From an uncultured Dehalococcoidia bacterium (GTDB lineage: Bacteria > Chloroflexota > Dehalococcoidia > Lucifugimonadales > CATQGZ01): DNA of 64,000 nucleotides. The notes under the pieces were generated by a model. It was given only the letters and a program-made list of their open reading frames with translations. It searched no databases and had not been told where the DNA came from. Positions 51,530-61,023 of the stretch are shown here, in pieces. Positions within the stretch are counted from its first letter, which is position 1, and each line of letters opens with the position of its first letter. The translations under genes were made by a program, and so were the position numbers. The stretch covers positions 1,426,001 through 1,490,000 of the forward strand of contig OY282365.1 in assembly GCA_958295685.1 (NCBI GenBank), given 5' to 3'.

Positions 51530-53299
51530 ATGGCGAAGATGATACCGGCTCAAATCGACGACGCTGTGTTGAGTTCAGCCGAGAGGCGTGTCTTCGACCT
51601 CTTGGATACCGACCCTGACACAAGTGAATGGACAGTCCTCCATTCTCTGGGGTTGGCGCGCAGAACGACCGGCCCGTATGGGGAAATAGATTTCGTCGTG
51701 ATCATTCCCGCCGAAGGCATCGTCTGTCTGGAGATAAAGGGCGGGCGCGTGTCCTGCGAGAACGGGGTCTGGCGGACTATGGATCGACACGGAAACCTTG
51801 AGACGCTCAAGAAGAGCCCCTTCATGCAGGCCAGGGAATCTATGTTTGCCTTGCGAGGTTCAATCATCGGCCATTTCGGACAGGCATCCCCGGAGTCGCG
51901 GTGCCCCATCGGGTTTGCGGTAGTGTTTCCCGACGTAAGCTGTCCACCTGTGACTCCTGAGTTCGAGCGCTCTGACGTTATCGACTCCGAAGATCTGCGA
52001 AGGCCGATATCCGCATCCATCACCAGAGTTGTCCGGAATCGGCTGAGGGATTTCCAACCTCGGAGTGGCGAACGATATCCGACACCATCTCAACTCAGGG
52101 CCATCCGGACATACCTGCGACCGAACTTTGACCTGGTGGTGGCAAAATCGGTCTCCCTGGGACGGACTGAAGCAAAGCTGATGAGCTTGACCGAAGAGCA
52201 ATACGAACGACTCGATGAGCTTGAAGACAATCCGCGCTGCCTGTTCGAGGGCGCCGCCGGTACGGGGAAAACCCTGCTGGCGTTGGAATATGCTCGGCGT
52301 GCCAGCAGCGTCGGAGCAAAGGTTCTTTTCGTCTGCTTCAATCGCCTGCTGGGTGACTGGCTTCAGGAGCAGACAGACGGCACAGGAATTACGACCAGCA
52401 CCTGGCACGAGTGTCTGAAGCAGATCATCGTTGCCAGCGGCGTTGGGGAAGAGTTTCTCGCGGCCGAGCATGAGGCGTTGAATAGCGGCAATCGTGTCAC
52501 CTTATTTGAGGAGCTATATCCCTTCTATGGGGAGGTTGCCTTGGAAGAGATGGACAACCCTTTCGACGTGCTGGTCATGGATGAAGGACAGGACCTGTTC
52601 AAACAGACCACGCTCGACCTGATAAACCGCGTCATACGAGGAGGACTGGCAGGGGGTATATGGGGCATCTTCGGGGACTTCACTCGACAGGCCCTCTACG
52701 ACAGCAGCGGCTCTTCAGAACTTGTCGCAGGCCTGTCGAGTTACAGCAAGCACTTTGTCAGAGCAAAGTTGACGCTCAACTGTAGAAACACTCGACGAAT
52801 CGCTGAGGAGACAGCAATCGTCGGGGGATTTGATACGCCGCCGTTCAGGATCGGTCATGAAGCCGGGATGCCTGTGGAGCATCGGTACTGGAGAACGGCG
52901 TCCGGCCTGTTGAAGACCCTCACGGAGACCATACACCGTTTGGTGAGCGATGGTGTACCAATGGACGATGTGATGGTTCTCTCCCCCCGTCGTCTTGAGA
53001 ATTCGGCTTTGGCCGATGTTGGGCAAATTTGTGACATGAAGCTCGTCGACTGCTCACGATCCTTGGACGCAGCCCAGGGATGCATCAGGTTTTCTACGAT
53101 CCATGCATTCAAGGGTCTCGAAAGTCAGGTGGTAATCATCGTTGACGTTGATGAAGTGGAGGGTGCCAGGTCGCAGTCGCTCCTGTACGTGGGGATGTCC
53201 AGGGCGCGCAGTCTCCTGATTCTGATGATCCACGAGCAGGCTCGCAGGTCAATTGACACTCGTATCAGGGCAGCTCTGGGGAGGGAGTTCCAGAATTGA
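51530..53299 (+). CDS. NERD nuclease-domain / UvrD-like helicase
   Basis: 589 aa. The N-terminal NERD domain has GEIDFVVIIPAEGIVCLEIK (Asp and Glu-x-Lys of the nuclease core). Then comes a superfamily 1 helicase: FEGAAGTGKTLLALEYA (Walker A, about residue 240), VLVMDEGQDLF (about 350) and HAFKGLESQVVII with LYVGMSRAR near the C-terminus. Not a standard DISARM component. Its stop overlaps the drmA TTG start, so it is integrated in this operon. Confidence 0.88.
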   Translation: MAKMIPAQIDDAVLSSAERRVFDLLDTDPDTSEWTVLHSLGLARRTTGPYGEIDFVVIIPAEGIVCLEIKGGRVSCENGVWRTMDRHGNLETLKKSPFMQARESMFALRGSIIGHFGQASPESRCPIGFAVVFPDVSCPPVTPEFERSDVIDSEDLRRPISASITRVVRNRLRDFQPRSGERYPTPSQLRAIRTYLRPNFDLVVAKSVSLGRTEAKLMSLTEEQYERLDELEDNPRCLFEGAAGTGKTLLALEYARRASSVGAKVLFVCFNRLLGDWLQEQTDGTGITTSTWHECLKQIIVASGVGEEFLAAEHEALNSGNRVTLFEELYPFYGEVALEEMDNPFDVLVMDEGQDLFKQTTLDLINRVIRGGLAGGIWGIFGDFTRQALYDSSGSSELVAGLSSYSKHFVRAKLTLNCRNTRRIAEETAIVGGFDTPPFRIGHEAGMPVEHRYWRTASGLLKTLTETIHRLVSDGVPMDDVMVLSPRRLENSALADVGQICDMKLVDCSRSLDAAQGCIRFSTIHAFKGLESQVVIIVDVDEVEGARSQSLLYVGMSRARSLLILMIHEQARRSIDTRIRAALGREFQN

Positions 53300-56200
53300 A
53301 CGAAACTCTTGCAGCGCGCGATTTCATCTTGGACTTCCTGCGCAAGGAACTCGTAGGACCATCGCCTCTTCCTCCGGATGTGCAACCAGACGGAGAGGAG
53401 ATACTCCGGCCGCAGGACCCTCCCAGGCAGCGGTACGGCGCCGGTGTCCTTTTTCCCTTGAGGTCTCAGGTCCCCAGCCATGACGAGACTGCCGCCGATG
53501 AGGAAAGTGACGCGGCGGCCGACTCTCCCGATCCCGCAGAGCTACTGGAAAGCTCGAGTGATGCTGATTCACAGGAGGGTCAGACTGACGGAACACCTGA
53601 AACGGATCAGGACGTCAACCTTGCAAACCAGTATCTGCCCAGTGCGATGGGACTCTCTGCGGTGGTGGAGGTCCACGAGAGACTTCGAGTTGAGGTCTCC
53701 GCTGCGATATACCGGCAGGATGATACCCGATCCGAAGATACGAGATCAGGCCGCAAGCCCTGGCTTCGACAGCCGGTCAACCGGACTATTGAGTTCCAAG
53801 CATCGGAGTTGCTTGGGAATAGGACCACGCCGTTGGAGAAGACCATAGTGGAAGTGGACGGCAGCCCCGCTCTCGTTCTTCATGTAATCAGTCGCCCAAC
53901 AGGACAGGCGAATAGGGCGAGGCTCATAACATTCACCCTCGTCAACCGTTTGCAGTCTGAGAATCGAGCGCCTCGCAATGCGGACTGCTTCTTCCAGTGT
54001 GGATTTGGCGTCTCGGATGCCGACGGACAGAGATGTTTCTCAGCTTATCCAGAGCATCCCCAGTACACGGGCGACGCGGAAGAGCTGTCCCTTCAGCTCC
54101 TTCATCTCCACAGACAGACATTTGCAGTTGGGCACGGCTGCGCCGCTGAATGGGACGAGCCAGACAATGGACGTACGACTCGGGTTTGGACCGAAGTGCT
54201 CCCAATCTACGAGGTCAAGCCTGTGCTGCCCACCCAAGTGGAGGGACTGGACCTGAGCATGAACGTGCTTGCCCATAGCAGCAGCAAGGATGTGCTGAGC
54301 CTGTGCAATAGACTGGCAGATGAATATGAGAAATGGATCGACGAACGGGAGCGCGAGGTTGCGTCCCGGTCAGACTTGACTCCGGAACTGACGGCGACGG
54401 CACATCGACACCTGGAAAACTGCCGCGAGTGTCTCAGGAGAATGCGAGAGGGCATTGGACTCCTTGAGGACGACTCTGAAGCGCTCTCGGCCTTCAGATT
54501 GATGAACGAAGCCATGCTGATGCAGCAGATTCACTATGAGATTGCATCGCAGCGCCCCAGGCCCTGGGTGAACAGATCGGGGCGGTTGGAACTTGACACC
54601 AGCTTTCAGTCACCCTCCTATGATGACCCCAAACGCAGATGGCGTCCCTTCCAACTTGCCTTCATTCTGATGAACCTGAAGGCCCTTATCGATCCCCTCT
54701 GTGAAGAACGCGAGATTGTGGACGTGATCTGGTTCCCCACTGGCGGTGGCAAGACTGAAGCGTATCTGGGTCTGTCGGCCTTCACCATGTTCCTCCGACG
54801 GCTGCGTAATCCAGATCATGCTGGAACGAGCATTCTCATGCGCTACACGCTCAGATTGCTGACCACGCAACAGTTCCAGCGGGCGGCGTCTCTGATCTGC
54901 GCGTGCGAAGTCATCCGTCGTCAAGGGAGTGTCAGCCTGGGTCCGAAGCCATTCTCCATTGGATTGTGGGTAGGTGGCGAGGTCACGCCCAACCGCGAAC
55001 AGAATGCGGTCGCCGCACTCCGACAACTCCAACGAGATCAGGGAGGCAACAAGTTCATCCTACTCAGCTGCCCATGGTGCGGCGCGGAAATGGGGCCGCA
55101 GAAGGAGAAGTGGAGTACGAAAGTTAAGGGATACCGCATCCTGGCCCGTCCCCAAAGAGTCAGGCACATCTGTGAGGATCAAGACTGCGATTTCAGCTCT
55201 GGTGATGGGCTGCCGGTGGCTGTCATAGATGATCACATCTACGCATCACCGCCGACGCTCTTGATAGGCACTGTGGACAAGTTCGCCATGCTTGCCTTTA
55301 GACCGGAAGCCAGAAGCATCTTTGGGATAGACACACCCCATCCTCCCCCGGAGCTGATTATTCAAGACGAACTGCACCTCATCTCAGGCCCCCTTGGGTC
55401 AATGGTGGGGCACTACGAAACCGTGATCGATGCCCTGTGTACGAATGAGCAGGCAGGATCAAGAATTCGCCCAAAGGTAATTGGCTCGACCGCAACCATT
55501 TCCAGAGCCGAGAGCCAGGTGAAGGCACTCTATGGCAGGTCTGCTTTCCTGTTTCCACCCCAAGCTCTCCGGGCTGGCGACTCCTTCTTTGCCGAGGAAC
55601 GCCAAGACGAGGAAGGGCGGCGATACGTTGGCGTGTTCGCAAGCGCCCTGCCTTCGCATGTGACTTCAAAGGTTCGAACCATGGGAACGTTGCTCCAAGC
55701 GCCCAAGCTCTTTGGCGCAAGTGATCCCTCTGCGATTGATCCCTATTGGACCATGATGGGTTACTTCAACAGCCTTAGAGAGCTCGGACACGCGGCAACG
55801 TTAATACATGTTACGGAGTATCTGAACTCCATGTATGGCCGACTGGGGCTGCGTCTGGAAGCTGCCCGCAAAGCTACTGTCGATCCACGGAGGTTCATCA
55901 ACAGAGACGTGGAATTGACCAGTCGAGTCCAGAGTAGCGATATCCCGTCCATTCTCCAGCAACTGTTCACTCCGTACGCTGATCCAGTCAAACCTGAAGC
56001 GATTGACGTCTGCTTTGCGACCAACATGATTCAGGTCGGCCTCGACATTCCACGGCTTGGTCTTATGACAATCATCGGACAGCCCAAGACAACATCGGAG
56101 TATATACAGGCGTCGAGCAGGATTGGCCGCACGGTCGAGGGTCCCGGAATCGTGGTGACCAACTACAACCCGTCTAGGTCCAGGGACCGGTCACACTATG

Positions 56201-56676
56201 AGCACTTTCGGTCATACCACCAGACCCTGTACCAGCACGTCGAGCCCACCAGCGTGACGCCCTTCGCAGTTCCGGTGCGGGAACGGGCGTTGCACGCGCT
56301 CATAGTCATACTCTGTCGCTTCTGGGGCGGTACTAGCCTCCGCGACAGGCCCAATCAACCGCCTAGCGATCAACTCATAGAGCGGATAAAGCTTACACTC
56401 AGAGAACGGGTCATGTCAGTCGATCCCGACGAGTGGCCCAAGACGGAGGCCCACATAGACGAGATCATGCGGAAGTGGTCGGATGCGCCGCGATCAAAAT
56501 ACGGTGACTTCAGTCCTCCGACTGAGGAATTGCCTATGATGTACCCAGCCGGTGGACAACACCATCCGCAGTGGCTCGAACGACCATATCCAACGCCGAG
56601 TTCGATGCGAAATGTGGATGCAAGCTGTTCGGCACGTCCACTGCCTAGTGGATATGGAAGTAGGGAGGTCAGTTGA
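53296..56676 (+). CDS. drmA: DISARM helicase DrmA
   Basis: 1126 aa from a TTG overlapping the previous stop (TTGA). Walker A FPTGGGKTEAYLGLSA lies near residue 480, the DELH box IIQDELHLISGPLGSMVGHYE near 690, and CxxC motifs near 590-630. The C-terminal helicase half has IQASSRIGRTVEGPGIVVTN and the DrmA-typical RDRSHYEHF and VEPTSVTPFAVPV. In DISARM, DrmA and DrmB form the DNA-binding core that blocks incoming phage DNA. The ATPase looks intact. Confidence 0.92.
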   Translation: MNETLAARDFILDFLRKELVGPSPLPPDVQPDGEEILRPQDPPRQRYGAGVLFPLRSQVPSHDETAADEESDAAADSPDPAELLESSSDADSQEGQTDGTPETDQDVNLANQYLPSAMGLSAVVEVHERLRVEVSAAIYRQDDTRSEDTRSGRKPWLRQPVNRTIEFQASELLGNRTTPLEKTIVEVDGSPALVLHVISRPTGQANRARLITFTLVNRLQSENRAPRNADCFFQCGFGVSDADGQRCFSAYPEHPQYTGDAEELSLQLLHLHRQTFAVGHGCAAEWDEPDNGRTTRVWTEVLPIYEVKPVLPTQVEGLDLSMNVLAHSSSKDVLSLCNRLADEYEKWIDEREREVASRSDLTPELTATAHRHLENCRECLRRMREGIGLLEDDSEALSAFRLMNEAMLMQQIHYEIASQRPRPWVNRSGRLELDTSFQSPSYDDPKRRWRPFQLAFILMNLKALIDPLCEEREIVDVIWFPTGGGKTEAYLGLSAFTMFLRRLRNPDHAGTSILMRYTLRLLTTQQFQRAASLICACEVIRRQGSVSLGPKPFSIGLWVGGEVTPNREQNAVAALRQLQRDQGGNKFILLSCPWCGAEMGPQKEKWSTKVKGYRILARPQRVRHICEDQDCDFSSGDGLPVAVIDDHIYASPPTLLIGTVDKFAMLAFRPEARSIFGIDTPHPPPELIIQDELHLISGPLGSMVGHYETVIDALCTNEQAGSRIRPKVIGSTATISRAESQVKALYGRSAFLFPPQALRAGDSFFAEERQDEEGRRYVGVFASALPSHVTSKVRTMGTLLQAPKLFGASDPSAIDPYWTMMGYFNSLRELGHAATLIHVTEYLNSMYGRLGLRLEAARKATVDPRRFINRDVELTSRVQSSDIPSILQQLFTPYADPVKPEAIDVCFATNMIQVGLDIPRLGLMTIIGQPKTTSEYIQASSRIGRTVEGPGIVVTNYNPSRSRDRSHYEHFRSYHQTLYQHVEPTSVTPFAVPVRERALHALIVILCRFWGGTSLRDRPNQPPSDQLIERIKLTLRERVMSVDPDEWPKTEAHIDEIMRKWSDAPRSKYGDFSPPTEELPMMYPAGGQHHPQWLERPYPTPSSMRNVDASCSARPLPSGYGSREVS

Positions 56677-56719
56677 ACAGCTGTTATCAGGATCAACCAT
56701 TGGGAGATACACGAATACG

Positions 56720-58560
56720 ATGCCACCCAACAAACCCGTAAAGAGAGGGCAACTGATCAGTCCATTCGGGGTCGGCGCACTCGTCGATTTCCGTGGCGAT
56801 GAGTCCCTGATGACAGCCGGACTCGATGAGTGGCCGTTTGCCTATGAGGAGTGTCCACAAGATTGGCTCGTGCGGGAGGAACGTCTTCAAGCACGACTGG
56901 GCGTGAGCCACTTCAGACTTCCTCCGGACTTCAGGGATCCAGGACGGGGAGTCCAGTACGCGAATCAGCACATCCCATTTGTGAGGTTTCCCAGATGGCA
57001 CTACTGCCCGAGGAGGGGAATTATGGAGAAATTGCCCATCTTCGGCTCTCGGGTCAAGTGCCCGTGTCGTTTGGACTTGGATTGTCACTCGATGCCTCAG
57101 AGTAGGCGTCCGTGGTTGATTCCCAGCCGATTCATTGCCGCCTGTTCGAAAGGACACATCGAAGACTTCCCGTTCATGGAGTGGATTCACAGAGGGTCCG
57201 CCTGGGACGATCAACACAGCTTACGCCTATTGCCGGGTCGATCATCTGCGAGCCTATCGGGAATCAGGGTGGATTGTGGCTGCGGTAAATCAGGAACGAT
57301 GGCAGGCACATTCAACCCTGAAGCTCTCCATGGAATCGGCTATGACTGTTCCGGAAGCATGCCATGGCTTGGAGATGATGGGGACGGGCCGGGACATTGC
57401 GGCGAGCACTTGAGGGTTATCCAGCGAGGAGCGTCGAACGTCTACTTTCCTCTATCTACCTTCCCCTATGGGGAGAAGACACAGGACGTACTATCAACAA
57501 GATTCTTGACGAACCAAAGTCGCGGGCCATTCTCACAGCAGGATTGGATGATGGAAGGCACATTCAATCGGTGAGGTGTGAGGTACTTGCCGATAGTCGT
57601 GGTGTCGATCCTGAAGAGCTACGCCAAGCCGCGCAGAGGAAGCTCGACGGGACCATGGAACTCAGCGACGTACACCATCGTTCTGAGGAGGAGTTTCGTC
57701 GGCAGGAGTACGAGGCCCTCAGGAACGGGCGAGGTGGTGAGACCACAGATCTCATGGTGGCTCTCATAGATGCATCCGAGTATGGATCAGAATTGGCGGA
57801 AGTCTTGAGAGGCATTGGCTTGGTGAGGAAGCTACGGGAAACGAGGGTCTTGGCTGGATTTTCCAGGGTGCTGCCCCTTGAGGACCCAACCTCGCCGGCC
57901 CGGCTGCCCATGCTCCAGGACGCAAGCCTCGATTGGCTTCCAGCAACGGTCGTTTACGGAGAAGGTATCTTCATCGAGTTCAACGAAAGTAACTTAGAAC
58001 GGTGGGTCAAGAGATCTAGCGTCATTGAGCGAATCTCTTCGCTGAGTAGGCGGTACAACGAGCGCCGGCATGAACGCGGAATGAGAAGCGCTGAAGTTTC
58101 TGGAAAGTATGTGTTGCTGCATACCATCGCTCACGTGCTGATCGCCCAACTGAGTTTCGACTGCGGCTACGGCAGCGCAGCATTGAGGGAGTGGATTTAC
58201 TGCGACCTGGAAAATCCTGGCCGCACGATGCAGGGCGTGCTCATATACACGGCGTCCGGAGATTCTGAGGGAACTCTTGGGGGACTTGTGCGGCAGGGTG
58301 AGCCGAACCGACTGAACGCCGTGTTCGAGCGGGCGAAACAGCGGTCACAGTGGTGCTCAAGCGACCCTGTCTGCATTGAGAGTCCTGGGCAGGGTACCGA
58401 TAACTCCAACCTGGCGGCCTGCCATGGATGTGTCCTGCTGCCTGAGACTTCATGCGAGACTGGAGATCGTCTTCTTGACCGAGGCCTTCTCGTTGGAACA
58501 CCCGTTATGCCTGAAGTCGGGTTCTTTGCTGACACTTCGGTTGGTGTCAACATAGCTTGA
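56720..58560 (+). pseudogene. drmB: DISARM protein DrmB (DUF1998), frameshifted
   Basis: The first frame, from ATG at 56720, reads MPPNKPVKRGQLISPFGVGA and runs to QRGASNVYFP, then soon hits a stop at 57574. The second frame takes over at SSIYLPLWGEDTG and continues to 58560. It contains the DUF1998 core TIAHVLIAQLSFDCGYGSAA and the C-terminal NLAACHGCVLLPETSCE. The switch lies near 57440-57455. Together the halves make a full-length DrmB. Either the gene is dead, or the frameshift is programmed or a sequencing error. Confidence 0.85.
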
Positions 58561-58599
58561 GGATTTATAGACTTTGGACTTCTCAAATAAACAGCTTGG

Positions 58600-59382
58600 T
58601 CATTCCTGAAAGATATGCTCCCTGTGATAGGCTAGGAATTCCCGCTCGGGGGCGAACTTCTCTGGCTGATGAATGAGCTTTCCGTCGTAACATTCAATGG
58701 AAGTTGAAAAGAACCTGTCATTCCTCACGGTGTGTTTCCGGGATACCCGGACAGTCATGTCGTCGTTGATGGTGATCAAACCGATGTCGAATGCTTTTTC
58801 GTGCAACGCAGACAGCAGCAGACCATTTCTGGGGTTCACTCTGGTTTGTTTGTATTTATGCCACGGCTTGATGTGGCTCGCTACGAGCAACCTGGGTTCC
58901 GACAGTCCAGTAATGCAACATCGTTCGTTGTATGCGCTCAAGACTGCCGAGCGAAAGAAGGCCTGGCCGATGCGTACAGTGGTTTCCACGGCGCGGTCTT
59001 CGCCGACTCGATCATCTATGTCCCTCAAGCCCTCATCCTGAGTCGCACTATCACTCGGATTTGCGGTCTCTTCGATCTCTTTCATAGCTCGGTTGGACTC
59101 GACAGCGAAGCGTTCCCAATCGTTTTGCATTTCGTCCCACATCGCTCGGTCGAGAGCGGACACATTTTTCAGCCCCTTGCGGCCCGTGGCTATGATCCCT
59201 GGATCAAGGCTTGCGATGTTGGCAAGCTTCATCGCTAATGCTGATGGTGTCCGACTGATAGCGTCCGCGATCCGAATGATATCAGGGTTCCTATCGTCGT
59301 GCAAGCTGCCGAACGACATGCGACAGTACAATGCAAATGCCACCACTAGCTGCTGACGTGTCCAACCTGACCTAACTGGCAT
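58600..59382 (-). CDS. HNH endonuclease
   Basis: 260 aa. The N-terminal half (MPVRSGWTRQQLVVAFALY, SFGSLHDDRNPDIIRIADAI) resembles the DNA-binding part of HNH restriction enzymes. The C-terminal HNH motif is CCITGLSEPRLLVASHIKPW, with NGLLLSALHEKAFDIGLI. The ATG at 59382 has AAGGA 8 nt upstream and its own promoter, which favours it over the longer open frame. It faces away from the DISARM-like operon and stands where the 5' part of a methyltransferase gene would be expected. Confidence 0.88.
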   Translation of the reverse strand: MPVRSGWTRQQLVVAFALYCRMSFGSLHDDRNPDIIRIADAISRTPSALAMKLANIASLDPGIIATGRKGLKNVSALDRAMWDEMQNDWERFAVESNRAMKEIEETANPSDSATQDEGLRDIDDRVGEDRAVETTVRIGQAFFRSAVLSAYNERCCITGLSEPRLLVASHIKPWHKYKQTRVNPRNGLLLSALHEKAFDIGLITINDDMTVRVSRKHTVRNDRFFSTSIECYDGKLIHQPEKFAPEREFLAYHREHIFQE

Positions 59383-59427
59383 ATTGAGATTCCTTACGGC
59401 ATCTCTGAAATCAGAGCGCACATGCCC

Positions 59428-59456
59428 ACTATAGAATAAGCCCGATAAAATTTCAA
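59428..59456 (-). promoter_or_regulatory. Predicted promoter of the HNH gene
   Basis: TTGAAA, a 17-bp spacer and TATAGT on the minus strand, about 46 bp upstream of the HNH start codon, in a locally AT-rich stretch. Confidence 0.65.
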
Positions 59457-59487
59457 GTGGCTGTACTCGTTTCAGTACATATAAGAC

Positions 59488-59911
59488 TCGGCGCTTGCCG
59501 AGACCCTGAGAAAGGGGTTGCGCGATGAAGAATCTGGGCTGATCCGAGACCACATCACAAGGGTAGTGCGCCCAGACGACGCTGTGATCTACCGTCACAT
59601 GAAGCCTGGGGATACCTACCTGAACGTGCCGGAACATCTGAGAAGATACCGCTCTGACATCTTCAAGTACGTCCGCCTGTCATTCGAAGATGTTTCGCGG
59701 ACGATTACGGCTCACATAGCGAAAGACGGATACTGGTACATACATCCACGGGAGGACCGTACCCTGTCGGTCCGTGAAGCGGCTCGACTCCAGACATTTC
59801 CAGATAGGTTCCGGTTCGCGGGACACCCGACCAGTAGACTCAGGCAGATTGGCAACGCGGTCCCTCCTCTGCTGGCTTCAGCCATTGCTACAGAGGTCCG
59901 CAGGGCGTTGA
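59488..59911 (+). pseudogene. C5-cytosine methyltransferase C-terminal remnant
   Basis: From a stop at 59482 the frame encodes target-recognition sequence, the motif IX region LSVREAARLQTFPDRFRF and motif X RLRQIGNAVPPLLASAIA. Motifs I to VIII, with the SAM site and catalytic Cys, are absent. It could be the leftover of a DrmMII-type methylase of this locus. Confidence 0.8.
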
Positions 59912-60657
59912 ATGGCTCTTCCACTTCCAGGGGAGTCCGCGAGCGGCACCCCGCTTACGGCTCTTCTTTCCGAAGCGACCTCATTGGATGGTTCCATACT
60001 CGTGGACGAAAATTTCCATGGAGGGACACGAACCTGAGCCCCTGGCAATTCCTACTGGTGGAGATGTGCCTCCATAGAACGAAAGCTGATCAGGTGGCAC
60101 GAGTAATTCGAGAAGTGACGGACATCGGAGGGACACCAGACTCTTTCCTTGCCAATACTGCCACATTGGAGTCATATCTGTCGACGCTCGGACTCGACTG
60201 GCGTTTGGCGAATCTGGCATCTGCTGCTGAATACGTCCGAAGCAACTTGAACGGACAGGTCCCGGACAGATGGCCGGAGTTGAAGTCAATCCCAGGCGTA
60301 GGTGATTACATTGCCTCAGCGGTGCAGTGTTTCGCCTTCGGTCGTCCCAGTGTGTTGATGGATACCAACACTCGTAGGATTGCTCGCAGAGTATCAGGAG
60401 GCGATTCAACCCAGCCGGTGTGGAGCCTCAGGCTCCACTTGCGTGACCTCGCCGGTGAAGAGGGGGCGGATCCACAATGGAATCAGGCGCTCCTCGACCT
60501 GGGGGCGCTGGTCTGCAGGGCTCGTTCGCCCTCCTGTGGTGAATGCCCTGTGCGTCCTCACTGTGCAACCGGACGGAGGAACAGTGCGGAGAGTGAGGAC
60601 GTAACACCGGCACGAGGGGCCGGAGCTACTGTGGCTGTCGGGGGTGGTGAGGGGTAA
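59518..60657 (+). CDS. Methyltransferase-tail / Mig-like DNA glycosylase fusion
   Basis: 379 aa from a TTG (the frame is open from 59485). Residues 1-130 are the methyltransferase tail. Residues about 150-360 are an HhH-GPD glycosylase: GRKFPWRDTNLSPWQFLLVE, the hairpin IPGVGDYIASAVQCFAFG, MDTNTRRIARR with the catalytic-type Asp, and a C-x6-C-x2-C-x5-C iron-sulphur loop ending the domain. After GVGD comes Tyr, as in thymine-DNA glycosylase Mig, rather than the Lys of Nth or Ser of MutY. That fits repair of T:G mismatches from deaminated 5-methylcytosine. Confidence 0.82.
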   Translation: MRDEESGLIRDHITRVVRPDDAVIYRHMKPGDTYLNVPEHLRRYRSDIFKYVRLSFEDVSRTITAHIAKDGYWYIHPREDRTLSVREAARLQTFPDRFRFAGHPTSRLRQIGNAVPPLLASAIATEVRRALNGSSTSRGVRERHPAYGSSFRSDLIGWFHTRGRKFPWRDTNLSPWQFLLVEMCLHRTKADQVARVIREVTDIGGTPDSFLANTATLESYLSTLGLDWRLANLASAAEYVRSNLNGQVPDRWPELKSIPGVGDYIASAVQCFAFGRPSVLMDTNTRRIARRVSGGDSTQPVWSLRLHLRDLAGEEGADPQWNQALLDLGALVCRARSPSCGECPVRPHCATGRRNSAESEDVTPARGAGATVAVGGGEG

Positions 60658-61023
60658 TTGCGCCAGGGGCATTCAAGAACCGAGTGCTGAGGCGTATCAG
60701 CTACACCGCCAGCCTGAACCGCAGCACGAAGGTTCTTTGATTTGTATAGCTTGGTGGGCCTAAGTTGACGGTAGGCAGTACCATCTTTGAGTCGTGGCTC
60801 GGCGCTCTCTAAGCCATTTGGGACGATACACAGAACTGTTGAGACTCGCCTCGGGCGGTGACAGTACCATCTTCGAGATGTGGGTGAGCCTATTGCCTCG
60901 CCGTGTCTGCTACTGCATGACCGTGGCATGGGCACAGGTGGAGGCGACTATTCCCTCCGGCCGTGCTGGCGATCATCTTCCTCAACAGATGCGAGGGAAG
61001 TCCTGCGTCACTCCCCGAAGGCG
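60658..61023. other. Gene-free stretch with one copy of a 33-bp repeat
   Basis: Lies between the convergent ends of the glycosylase and the DUF1998 helicase. The 33-bp repeat at 60703-60735 matches 35570-35602 with one mismatch. I see no other feature and no clear terminator hairpin. Confidence 0.6.

Noticed and set aside
59382..59637. N-terminal extension of the HNH protein to 59637
   Set aside because: The extra 85 residues overlap the methyltransferase tail antisense; promoter and ribosome site fit the start at 59382.
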